Below are positions 11,453-20,576 of a DNA stretch of 64,000 nucleotides, piece after piece. Both the position numbers and the translations under genes were made by a program. The notes under the pieces were generated by a model. It was not told the origin of the DNA, ran no database searches, and worked only from the letters and a program-made list of their open reading frames with translations. Source of the DNA: Effrenium voratum. Lineage: Eukaryota; Sar; Dinophyceae; Suessiales; Symbiodiniaceae. Numbering within the stretch: the stretch's first letter is position 1; each line of letters begins with the position of its first letter. The stretch is taken from contig CAUJNA010001013.1 of assembly GCA_963377175.1 (NCBI GenBank), forward strand, positions 1,036,872 to 1,100,871. The letters run 5' to 3'.

Positions 11453-14220
11453 TCTCTTCTTCTCATCGTACCCGGTCCCGACACCATGTACCCCCTGAGT
11501 TGCGATATCAACGCATGACTGGCCAGGATGTCCACGTCCTTCCGATGGGTCGGATACAATGGGGTCAGATGACCCGCCGCGGAGCCAATCACATACGCCA
11601 TCGGGATGTAGAAGGATAAGTACGTATCATGACGAGCGAACTTCCTAACGGAAGTCGTCATACGCCTACCCCACTGAGCAGCATGCCTCGGGTTAGCTCG
11701 GAAATACTCAGTGACCGAATCAAATCTATCGACTTGATTGGTCATAATCAGGTGCTTCGCCACCCACTTCTCCACGAACGCATCCGAGGCCGAAATCCCC
11801 GACACATAGGAGAATTGGAAGAGCACCTTCGCCAGCTCATCCCACGCCGTATCAACTCCTCCCTTGTCTTCACCAAGATAAGGGGGCAGTCTGATGCCGC
11901 TCTGCACCGTCATCCTCAGGTCAGACGCCATCGAATAGGAAATCAAGTTCCTCTTGATGACTCCGACCACTTCGGAGGGGATCCTCTTGGGCTTGAACTG
12001 TCCCATGGTCCTCACCCACTCCGGGACGATACGGCACCTCTCGAAGTCATTTTCCTCCGCGTTGGGGATAAAGTTCGGGTAGAAGACCGGGAGTGCACAC
12101 CCAGGACACAAATGCATCCCATTTGGCGTCATCTCCGCGCACCTCAAACAGAACGTGGTGGTCACATTCAACCTGACCTCCTCACGCGATCGCCTGTGCT
12201 CTCCCCTAACGGGGGTGAAGTCACCATAGTCCCATACCCGATGGTACACTATCGTGTAATCATCGTACATGTATGCTGCCTTCCAAGCTCCCATGTGGAT
12301 CTCGTTCCGAACCGCAAGGGTCTTCCTCCTCGTCAAAAACACGGGTCCAACCAAGGACCAGTGCACCCGAAGGTCCACCATCACCACCACGTACCTACCC
12401 GAGTAGTTCCGCAGCCTGTCCCTGACGTACCACGAAGGCGATACCTCGGCATTCGGCGCCATGGTTCCCACAAGTGGGATCAGGCCCTCATCCTGCCTTC
12501 CATCTCCAATGGTCTCGTACACATCGGGCCTCGTGATCAATATCTCGATCATGGCCTTTCCGTTTCGCCTCACCCTTTGGAGCTGAACCGCCTTCCTAAA
12601 GTCCGAGAACTTCATGACGACGTACCCCACCATGGGGAGTTCATTCCAATGCATCTCGTACATCAGAGATCCACCAGGTGCATCCTCTTGAGTGTACCTT
12701 TGCCTAACGGCACTGTAGCTCATGTCGCGTCCGATCCGCGTGTGCCTAACGGCCACTAACCTAGTGCTCTCCTTGAGGAGGACACCATTCCCATCGTACA
12801 TGACCATGAGCATCGCCTCAACTTGCCCTATCGGGAAAGCTTTGATCGTCGGAATGAAGAACTTCCACGACATCTCGGCGTTCTCCATGCCCGAGATCTC
12901 CCTCAGGAACCAGATGGCCTGGTCACTATTCACCCAGTTTCCAGCCTCACACCCGGTTTCCTTCAGCACACGTTCCTCGAATAACTCCGAGACTCTCTTC
13001 GAGTTGATGACCAGACCCTCAAAGTCGCACGAAAGCAGTCTCATCAACTCCTTAGCTGCCTCCCGCCCTGCAACGGTGCCCGCGGTCTCCTCGTAGTTCG
13101 GGAGGTATTCGCCCAACCTTGTCTTCGAGGGAACCACAATCTGGCATGTAGCGGCCTCATCAGGGATAACCCCAGTACCCCTTAACTCAGGATTGATTTC
13201 CCGCCTATCGGCAAGATAATCCTTCCTTCCATCCAGGACCACAAGATTGTAGGTCATCTTGCTCGCCGCCTCACTCGGTCTGAATCTCCTGCTATCATCC
13301 AGCTGATCAGGAGCAAATGGTCCACTGGGGGCAGCTGCACTCACCATAGGCGCCCCTCGCCCAGAGCATAGGTGTTTCTTGTGAAAGTTCACCATCTCGT
13401 TCAGCTGCGACAGGGCATAGGCTCGATCCTCCAATGACGCACTCTTCATCCCAGCCTCAGTCAGAGGAGCCTCAGGCTTGTCATAATTCGCCTTTCCGCC
13501 CCATCTCGCCGCGACCAGCTCAGCAGACTTCGCAGGGTCGATCAGATTGCCCGACCATTCAGGCATGTTGCTCAACCTCCTAGTCAACGCGTCTATCGAC
13601 GCGGCCAAGTCTTCATCCGTCACGGTGTGAGGGTCAACCTTCTCCCTGTCTTCTTGACCCACGTCCGGAAGCCTATAGTCCCCGCGGATGGCCTCCATCG
13701 CGGCCCTCTCGGCTTCCTCAGCCTCCTTCTGCGTGGCCACTGCTCTAGGAATCAGGAGCGCAGCCTCTGCTGGCAACGACTTCTCCATGTCAATCGGAGT
13801 GTTCTTGGGAAGGATCCTTCGATCATCTCCCTCCCCGCTGTACACATAGTCAGGAGCAGCCTTTCGGTACTCCTCGAAGGTAGCCCCTTTGTAATTGGTG
13901 ATCTCGCTCGGGTCTGCCTTCCGAGGCGTGGGCTTCTTCGTCCCGGCGGAATCCTTCTTGGAGCCTTCCTGATCCACATCCATGTCGTCTTTCTTCTTCT
14001 CCGTCACGGAAAGTTTTCCAATGTCAGGAAGGGTCACATCATCGCCCTTTTCCGATCCGACGCCCCTATCGGGGGCCGGCTCGGTCCTCGGTTGCCTCGA
14101 AGAGCTCGCCCCAGGATCCACGTCGCCCTCGTCATCCACATGTGGTCGCTTTCCCACACGATCTTCGTCTTCGGCTTCAGCGGGACTGCGACACCTCCAG
14201 CCATATGGTGTCCAGGCCAA
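11449..14220 (-). CDS. ORF-B: accessory protein with CxxC-x10-CxxC zinc finger
   Basis: 923-codon frame from a TTG; overlaps the end of ORF-A by 187 nt and is probably its frame-shifted continuation. The N-terminal 170 residues are acidic and rich in Glu, Lys and Pro. The middle is a long globular region (GYVVMKFSDFRKAVQLQRVR, RYVVVMVDLRVHWSLVGP). A zinc ribbon-like CLRC-x10-CPGC lies at about 12090-12150. No homology recognised. The end of the frame (11449) again overlaps the next frame, near 11460. Hairpins of the GNUA family are dense here (11640-15770). Confidence 0.65.
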   Translation of the reverse strand: MAWTPYGWRCRSPAEAEDEDRVGKRPHVDDEGDVDPGASSSRQPRTEPAPDRGVGSEKGDDVTLPDIGKLSVTEKKKDDMDVDQEGSKKDSAGTKKPTPRKADPSEITNYKGATFEEYRKAAPDYVYSGEGDDRRILPKNTPIDMEKSLPAEAALLIPRAVATQKEAEEAERAAMEAIRGDYRLPDVGQEDREKVDPHTVTDEDLAASIDALTRRLSNMPEWSGNLIDPAKSAELVAARWGGKANYDKPEAPLTEAGMKSASLEDRAYALSQLNEMVNFHKKHLCSGRGAPMVSAAAPSGPFAPDQLDDSRRFRPSEAASKMTYNLVVLDGRKDYLADRREINPELRGTGVIPDEAATCQIVVPSKTRLGEYLPNYEETAGTVAGREAAKELMRLLSCDFEGLVINSKRVSELFEERVLKETGCEAGNWVNSDQAIWFLREISGMENAEMSWKFFIPTIKAFPIGQVEAMLMVMYDGNGVLLKESTRLVAVRHTRIGRDMSYSAVRQRYTQEDAPGGSLMYEMHWNELPMVGYVVMKFSDFRKAVQLQRVRRNGKAMIEILITRPDVYETIGDGRQDEGLIPLVGTMAPNAEVSPSWYVRDRLRNYSGRYVVVMVDLRVHWSLVGPVFLTRRKTLAVRNEIHMGAWKAAYMYDDYTIVYHRVWDYGDFTPVRGEHRRSREEVRLNVTTTFCLRCAEMTPNGMHLCPGCALPVFYPNFIPNAEENDFERCRIVPEWVRTMGQFKPKRIPSEVVGVIKRNLISYSMASDLRMTVQSGIRLPPYLGEDKGGVDTAWDELAKVLFQFSYVSGISASDAFVEKWVAKHLIMTNQVDRFDSVTEYFRANPRHAAQWGRRMTTSVRKFARHDTYLSFYIPMAYVIGSAAGHLTPLYPTHRKDVDILASHALISQLRGYMVSGPGTMRRRD

Positions 14221-17200
14221 GTGGCCCCTTCAGGGTCATCTTCGAACCATGATTTCCCGAACGGGAACCCATCCCTTCCGATGATCTCCTTCCTATCGGA
14301 AGCAGACCCCGAATGGGACAATGCCGACACATGAGACAGCATAATCTCCGCCGCTGATTGCGCCAGCGTATCGGACATCTGCTCCCTCGTCGGGATAGTC
14401 CGCAACTCCGGAGCAAGGTGACCGGCAATCATGCTGAAAGGCGCAGTCCCCAACCGCTTGCCTAGCACCGCTTCGTTCAGCGCGCTGAAGTACTTCTGCA
14501 ACTTCTCCAGCATCGCCGTTGCCGCCATCAGCTGAGGGTGGAACATTGGCATACGCCACGCACGCCCAAGGGCGCAGTCCACATGCGATGCGATCGTGGT
14601 GATCGTCCCTACCAGCAGGTGTGATGACGCAATCTCCGGCACCCAAGTCGGATCATCCAAAGGAATGCATTGACCCGTCTGCGCGTTCAGCAAGGTAGCC
14701 CTCACTCCCGGCGCTCGGAGACAATCATACGCCCTGCGGTTCGGGTCACTAACGACACCACGAACCATGTAATCATCCCGATCGGGCATATCTGCCCAGT
14801 CCCCCGGAGGTGCTCGTCCATGATGGTACTTCGCCTGAATGTCCTGCCTCATCCCTAACGGGATGTGGGCAGCCTCGGACGCCACCTTCTTCATGTTCCA
14901 TTGTTGATCACCCCACGGCGTAGACTTCCGATCTCGAGGATTGATGTACTCCTGATCGATCCTCCCAGCAGCTCGGGAAGCATCCAACGCCCCGTACATG
15001 TAATCGTTATGCACGGCTCGCTCCAACACCGCACTCCACTCGCTATCGCGATTAGGGAACACAATGTGGCTAGTCTCGTTCGCCTTCCTCCACTCCTCCG
15101 CGGTAACCCGCTCTTGAGTGATTGCCTTGTTCCGGATCACGGCATAGATGAAGGGCTCACCAGCCTCCCTGGCCAGGATATGCTGAACGATGAACCTCCT
15201 ATTGGATCTGCTCTCCGCCGGTCTCGCCGAGGTCCGTGAGCCCCTTGTAGACAGGTATGAACTATGCTCACGGTGATGCCGAACCTCTGCTGACTTCAGC
15301 TCGGGTGCTTCTCCCGGATGCTCTGGGTACGGCGTGTTCGCATAATTGTGTATGCCCCCTCGAGACTCCTGGGTCGAAGCCGCCTTCGGGGTCGCTGCAG
15401 TATCCCGCAAGTCCCCGTCATCGTCCGTGTACTTGGGAGCATAGGAGATTGGCACACCTGGGCCAAACGTACCCGACGCCTCCTCCTTCTTCTGAGAATC
15501 AACAGGATCTCGAGCCCTGCGTTCTTCCCTAACGGGCGACGCCGCTCGCCTTGCCGCAGACGATTCCACCGACGGTTCAGTCGTAGTCGTAGTGGCCTGA
15601 GGTACCTCAGCTTCCCTACCGGGAGTCTCCTCCTCACCTACAGCGGGAACCTCGGCTTCCTTGTCCGGCTCCATCTCAACGTCTCCGGTGAACTCTAACA
15701 CCTCAGCCTCGGTCGGACCCTCACCATCATTGAAGGTATCCGTAGGGAGATCGACCCCTTCCCTATCGGGTAGGAGATCATCGACCTCGGTGGAGCCACC
15801 CGTGTTCTCCTCCTCAATCGTCGCCGTGGGCGTCCGGAGACTCGATGACCATCGATTCCCAACTTCGGTTGCAGTGACCTGAGGTGAAGAAACCCTCGGA
15901 CTCCGAGGTGGGTTCGGTGGAGACTTTGGTCTCACCGATGCCAGCATCTCCTTCGTGACTAACGTCTTAGGAGGTGCTTTCGGGGCAGCGGTCTGACCTC
16001 CCGCACGCTGACCTGCGTCGGATGACTGCCCACCGGGGCTCACGCCTACCGGCGGTCCTCCCTGACCGGCGCCTGTCATATCGACATCCTCAGACTCAGA
16101 CATCGAGCCGCCATCACCCATCTTCGAAGAAGTACCCTCCTTCAAAGACTTGAGGATGTGGTCCCTGATGTACAACGTGACGGAGCCAGGCCACGTGGTC
16201 CTAGTTAGGGAGAAGAAGTCCGGGACAGCCGCGAGGTAAGCCGGCACCACAATCCAAGCCCTTTGGACTGGCCGATTCCTGCCGTAGCTGTCAACTTCAC
16301 TCCCCCACGACACAGCGTCTGATGAAACCACCGGGATCAAATTCGCACGGAGATCGCCCATCTTAAACTGGATCTCCTTCTGCATGTGAACCCCTTGGTC
16401 ACCCTCTCGACCTAACGATCGCCCTGGGCCGCAAACCATCACCTTCACCTTGTTGTTGAGCGCGACCAGCGACTCCACGTCCCTACTCCACATGGTCGCC
16501 GCATCGCTTCTCGCCTTCCATGCGTTCCTCTCCCACCTAAACAGGTAGGAGCCGCGGAGGCCAAAGACATACAGGTCGTACTTTGCGGCATCTGCATTGT
16601 TGTACTTCTGGAGGCAGTCTTCCGTCCGCTTGTCCATCAGCTCGTACGCCTTGTCGATCATCATCCGAAGGGATGTCTCCTCGTTATCACGAGTACTGGT
16701 CACGTAATGCACCTCATAGTTCTTGAACGGCCGGTTATCCGGGGAACCCCTCAACCGATCATTCTTTGTCCTGCACTTGAGGATGTCCTCCGCCAACGTT
16801 GCTGGGTCCATCCCTTTCTTGTTCTTCGTGGATGCAGTGTTGAACGTCTGATCCAGCAGGTAGAACACAGTCGCATCCGGAGCCGCGGACTCCTCTTTGA
16901 ACACCGGAGGACCGTATCCGGCCGCTAAGGCCGCAGCAATCCTCACCGCAGCGCCTGTCCCACTAGCCGCTAAACACCGAAGCAAGATTACCATCTTGTC
17001 TTGGTAGCGACTCATCTCGTGCAGCACGATGGATGGGTAGATAGACAGCATCACATCCGCTAACACGGCAGCTGCCCATGCGTCCCACTGCCTTTCCATT
17101 TGTGCAGAATCAACCGCCACGCGGGAGTATCCTCCCCTCGGCAGCTCCACTGTTGGCGGGACGACCTTCCCGCTCCTGATTAGGCGCATCACCTTCCTAG

Positions 17201-19001
17201 CTTGCTCAAAACACTCAAGCTCCCTCGGGAAGAGCGCTCCCCGCCCAACGGCCTTTGCTTCATCCTTGACCTCGGTGAGGTATCCCTTCGTGAAGGTGAT
17301 CTCGAACGTCTCACCCCGGATGGCCTCAAGCATGTTCGACTTCGGCACGATCCTGGCGTAAAGCGCCCCACCGTCCGCCTCGGCAGCCTGAGGTGTCCCT
17401 GGAGCAGCACGCATGTTCTCCTCTTCAACGGATAGACCTATCGGTCCCATGTAGTTCTCAGGGAAGAACTTGTGCATAGCCCACACGACCGATGGAGCAT
17501 GCGGATTCCATTCAACGAATGGGTTGTAGTACTGCAGGGTGCTATCGCCCCCTGAGTTGCATAGCTCCACAAATTGTGAGTCTGCCGCAGGCTTCTCAAG
17601 CTTGATGCAGATTCCACAGATCCCCAGCCTCGCGTTCGGGAACACTCGCTGGGCCCCTCTCTTGACGCCCTTCAGGTGGGGATTGTCGCTGAACAGGTTC
17701 TCAGACTCGTCCGGTTGCGCGATGCAAATCGCGACCCTCGCCCACGTGTTCTGACCGTAGTGCGACAGAGTGCTGTATCCCAGGGCCTCAATCGCCTTCA
17801 AAGACGTCCATACACCTACTGCTTCATCGTGTGCGGTGGACGCAGTAACCTGCATACCACCCAGAATGCTCCACAATGAAGATTGCGAAGTTCCATGGAT
17901 AAGGACCTTCTCAGTATCCGTCTGGCCTCTGAAATTGATGGCCAAGTCGAAGAACGCCCATCCGTCATCGGGACCGATTTCAACATCAGTGGCACTCGCC
18001 GGGTTCTTGGGCGCGATCCTCAACACCTGTCTATGATCCCAGTCGATGGCATCAGCCAAGGAAGTGACCACACCTGACATGTTTCCCATCGCGTGCAGGT
18101 ATCCCCGCATTCCTGGCTTATCAGCCGTTGCGAACTTCTTGACCGACGGGACCGAAGATAGCCTCCGTCCCGAGGAACACCTAACGATCTCCTCCCTGTT
18201 TCTCCCCTCCGTCAGCATCATCGCGTCTACGACCACCTCCGGAGGGGTGAACAATGCGTTCGGCCTCTCGCTCATCCAGGCCCGGAGTGCGTTGAAATGG
18301 TGCTCCGCGTCACCGAAATCATCTCCTCTATACAGAGGATGATCCCCGAATGCCGCCTCTGCGACCGTCTTTACCAAGGCCGTCTGCTGATGAACCGTCT
18401 TCCACTCCGGCCAGGCTTTTGGGTCTCCCACCCACATCCCGCCGCAGGGTTCAGCGGCCGGCTCCGTACTGCTATCCATGGGTAGCGCATTCGCGCCAAT
18501 TTCGATGCTCTCCTCAAACACGAACGCAGCATGGTAAGGAAGCAAGAAAGCAGGGTCCGTCGGAACCGCGGCGCATAAGATGGCCGCCAAGTGTACGGCG
18601 TTCATCTCCGTAACCTCCACTCCCCGGCGCTTCATTTCCGCCACTATCGCAGCAGTCCTGACCGCTCGGTACCGGAGCAGCTTTTCATGGTCCGGCAACG
18701 CCATGTGGGACTTGTCAAGCTTGTCCTTGCTGATGTGGGACACTCTGCCAACCAGTTCATCGAACCTTGCGGCACTGTCATCCTCAATCAGCTGATCAGC
18801 CTTCTCCATATCTGGATCAATCGTGGTGAGCTTCGGATCCTGTCCCTTAAGCCCGTTAACCGTCCACTCGCGGTATCCCGCAAGCAAACAACCGGCCACA
18901 GCCTTCGGCTTCTCCATACCCAGCCCCATCGCCAGGTCCCAGGACGGCCGCGGAGGCGTCGCCATGCAGCGCCCCAGGCCCATTCCGCCAGCTGCCGCCA
19001 T
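14034..19001 (-). CDS. ORF-A: large accessory protein with ADP-ribosyltransferase-like segment
   Basis: 1655 codons from a good ATG, lying after Pol, where most Ty1/copia elements have only a short untranslated tail. Residues about 365-430 read VLIHGTS...SILGG...VGVWTS...ALGYS, resembling the catalytic strand order of PARP/ART folds (H-G-T/S, then G-x-x-T/F, then Y). The third catalytic acidic residue is not located. Residues 640-950 are a globular region with no motif I recognise (VKVMVCGPG). Residues 1000-1250 are Pro/Ser/Glu-rich and probably disordered; 1280-1600 globular again. Coding-like sequence passes into the ORF-B frame near 14180. Function unknown; an envelope is unlikely because no signal peptide or membrane segment is evident. 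Confidence 0.7.
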   Translation of the reverse strand: MAAAGGMGLGRCMATPPRPSWDLAMGLGMEKPKAVAGCLLAGYREWTVNGLKGQDPKLTTIDPDMEKADQLIEDDSAARFDELVGRVSHISKDKLDKSHMALPDHEKLLRYRAVRTAAIVAEMKRRGVEVTEMNAVHLAAILCAAVPTDPAFLLPYHAAFVFEESIEIGANALPMDSSTEPAAEPCGGMWVGDPKAWPEWKTVHQQTALVKTVAEAAFGDHPLYRGDDFGDAEHHFNALRAWMSERPNALFTPPEVVVDAMMLTEGRNREEIVRCSSGRRLSSVPSVKKFATADKPGMRGYLHAMGNMSGVVTSLADAIDWDHRQVLRIAPKNPASATDVEIGPDDGWAFFDLAINFRGQTDTEKVLIHGTSQSSLWSILGGMQVTASTAHDEAVGVWTSLKAIEALGYSTLSHYGQNTWARVAICIAQPDESENLFSDNPHLKGVKRGAQRVFPNARLGICGICIKLEKPAADSQFVELCNSGGDSTLQYYNPFVEWNPHAPSVVWAMHKFFPENYMGPIGLSVEEENMRAAPGTPQAAEADGGALYARIVPKSNMLEAIRGETFEITFTKGYLTEVKDEAKAVGRGALFPRELECFEQARKVMRLIRSGKVVPPTVELPRGGYSRVAVDSAQMERQWDAWAAAVLADVMLSIYPSIVLHEMSRYQDKMVILLRCLAASGTGAAVRIAAALAAGYGPPVFKEESAAPDATVFYLLDQTFNTASTKNKKGMDPATLAEDILKCRTKNDRLRGSPDNRPFKNYEVHYVTSTRDNEETSLRMMIDKAYELMDKRTEDCLQKYNNADAAKYDLYVFGLRGSYLFRWERNAWKARSDAATMWSRDVESLVALNNKVKVMVCGPGRSLGREGDQGVHMQKEIQFKMGDLRANLIPVVSSDAVSWGSEVDSYGRNRPVQRAWIVVPAYLAAVPDFFSLTRTTWPGSVTLYIRDHILKSLKEGTSSKMGDGGSMSESEDVDMTGAGQGGPPVGVSPGGQSSDAGQRAGGQTAAPKAPPKTLVTKEMLASVRPKSPPNPPRSPRVSSPQVTATEVGNRWSSSLRTPTATIEEENTGGSTEVDDLLPDREGVDLPTDTFNDGEGPTEAEVLEFTGDVEMEPDKEAEVPAVGEEETPGREAEVPQATTTTTEPSVESSAARRAASPVREERRARDPVDSQKKEEASGTFGPGVPISYAPKYTDDDGDLRDTAATPKAASTQESRGGIHNYANTPYPEHPGEAPELKSAEVRHHREHSSYLSTRGSRTSARPAESRSNRRFIVQHILAREAGEPFIYAVIRNKAITQERVTAEEWRKANETSHIVFPNRDSEWSAVLERAVHNDYMYGALDASRAAGRIDQEYINPRDRKSTPWGDQQWNMKKVASEAAHIPLGMRQDIQAKYHHGRAPPGDWADMPDRDDYMVRGVVSDPNRRAYDCLRAPGVRATLLNAQTGQCIPLDDPTWVPEIASSHLLVGTITTIASHVDCALGRAWRMPMFHPQLMAATAMLEKLQKYFSALNEAVLGKRLGTAPFSMIAGHLAPELRTIPTREQMSDTLAQSAAEIMLSHVSALSHSGSASDRKEIIGRDGFPFGKSWFEDDPEGATWPGHHMAGGVAVPLKPKTKIVWESDHMWMTRATWILGRALRGNRGPSRPPIGASDRKRAMM

Positions 19002-19295
19002 GCGTCAGCAGGTTCGGGCCACCGGCCACAGAACCACGGATGAACCGGGAACCCAGCCTACCGGCCAGAATCCCCCTGTCTCACAGAAGGCTCAGCCTAT
19101 CGGCCAGAGACCCTCTCCCTAGAACAAGAACCTCAAAGATGAATAACTGACTGAAACCGTCCATCACGAAGCAGAAGAAAACCTCAGTGACAGGCATATC
19201 TGCCTCATGCTTTCATTCTGGTCAGTAAGCGCATTGAGTTGCCTGTGAATGTGGTGCGGTTGCCCGCGGGGTGAGCCAGCTTGATCAAGCAAATG
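19002..19295 (-). other. Gap between Pol and ORF-A
   Basis: 294 nt without a long frame on the sense strand. It separates RNase H from the ATG of ORF-A, so ORF-A needs its own translation route: a subgenomic or trans-spliced RNA, or reinitiation. Two GNUA hairpins lie 40 nt apart near its 3' end (19056-19065, 19095-19104); the first extends to 7 pairs with sense-strand G-U pairs. Confidence 0.5.
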
Positions 19296-20576
19296 CTACG
19301 CGGCAACGAAGTTATTCAACCACTTCCCAACAGCAAGCGATCGGTCGTGCTGAGAGAGGGTATCCCCTCCTCGCATCTTGCAAGTACTCCAAAACGAATT
19401 GAAAGACTTAGAAGAGAAGCACCTAAACACGACCCCATGTCTCTTGAGACCACACTGGCATGCGCAAACAGACCTGCAATCAAACCCATGCGTGGTGGCG
19501 ATTCCTTCAACCTCACCTTCCTTCAAGATATTGCATTTAGGTCGATACAGGATGATAGGAACACATCCACTGGTCCGAGCATCACAAGCCAAGTTGAACC
19601 TTTGCCTAACGGCGGCGTCGGTCCTATCCCTAAGCTTTCTGGTCTGTCCCCACTTCCCAGTCCTGGAATCAACCCTATCGGGTGCAAGATCATTAAGAAC
19701 AAGCACAACATAACAAAGGCTATCGCCTTCAATCCTACCAGATCGTATGATGTGATTCCTGTAACCAGGAGCAACTTGAAGCGTGACAACCCTGCAAAGA
19801 TCACTATAAGCAAGAACATCGGCTATCGCCTGATCCGCAATAATAGTTTTCTCGCATCTTTTCCCTCCTTTTTCCTCGTCAATCACGATTCCCTCGTACT
19901 CAGAGAGTAACCTCTCCATGAGCCGATTGAAACCGGATTTTGCACCTGATTCCATGCGTACCCCCCTAAGCGGGGGCAGTCCAGGAGCGGCAGGGGGCTT
20001 AAGACAGGGTTGGGTGGGTTGGGCCAAATATTCCTGCAGGTATCCCGGCAGGAACATACCAAGTGTGTGCAGATTTCTATTCCACACGACCTTGTCAATG
20101 CAGGCCTTAGTGAAAATGTCTGCACCTTGGTAGTGAGACGGGCACGCAACGAACCGGAAAATTCCATCATTAAAACGTTCGTTGAGCCAAGAGATGTCAA
20201 TGCGCTGCGTCCTTGACACGTAGCGCATGTTGGGATTATTCCCAGTTATAACGATCCGGCACGCCGATTCGTTATCCTCCAGCACGTTGATAATAAACGG
20301 CTGGGTCTCCTTTCCCTTCCCAATAGCGTGCTGCCAGAGGGTAGCTAATGCCATTCCCTCCTTAGACACCCCGTGATCAAGAGCAACAATCTCCGCTTCA
20401 GGAGTCGACTTCGAAACGGAAGTCTGTTTCTTGCTTACTCCAGTGATGGGCATGTAGGTCCTAGGACCCACAAGGCAAATAAGCACTCCCGACGTGCTCT
20501 TGGAATCAGTACGATCCCCAGCCAGATCCGCATCACAGTAAGCAACCAACTCAATGAACTCTGGGCTATCGCCCAA
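19296..20576 (-). CDS. RNase H and Pol C-terminal extension
   Basis: 426 codons from a TTG that is really a frame continuation of RT. Ty1/copia RNase H signatures: AYCDADLAGDRTDSKSTSG, SKSTPEAEIVAL, LEDNESACRIV and the tail YVSRTQRIDI...FTKACID. The acidic residues of CDAD, PEAE and EDNE match the catalytic set. Residues after about 185 form a 240-residue extension with no motif I know (a short Cys pair, VCACQCGL). It degrades template RNA and leaves the polypurine primer. True stop at 19296-19298. Confidence 0.88.
   Translation of the reverse strand: MGDSPEFIELVAYCDADLAGDRTDSKSTSGVLICLVGPRTYMPITGVSKKQTSVSKSTPEAEIVALDHGVSKEGMALATLWQHAIGKGKETQPFIINVLEDNESACRIVITGNNPNMRYVSRTQRIDISWLNERFNDGIFRFVACPSHYQGADIFTKACIDKVVWNRNLHTLGMFLPGYLQEYLAQPTQPCLKPPAAPGLPPLRGVRMESGAKSGFNRLMERLLSEYEGIVIDEEKGGKRCEKTIIADQAIADVLAYSDLCRVVTLQVAPGYRNHIIRSGRIEGDSLCYVVLVLNDLAPDRVDSRTGKWGQTRKLRDRTDAAVRQRFNLACDARTSGCVPIILYRPKCNILKEGEVEGIATTHGFDCRSVCACQCGLKRHGVVFRCFSSKSFNSFWSTCKMRGGDTLSQHDRSLAVGKWLNNFVAA

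Noticed and set aside
11629..12759. 376-codon plus-strand frame
   Set aside because: Antisense to ORF-B, His/Pro/Arg-rich without motifs. Treated as a shadow.
13171..13180. GGG-ATAA-CCC as an antisense version of the motif
   Set aside because: Isolated; loop does not match the family in either orientation.
16731..16742. CCGG-TTAT-CCGG hairpin
   Set aside because: Stem is good, but the loop does not fit GNUA on either strand; counted as chance.
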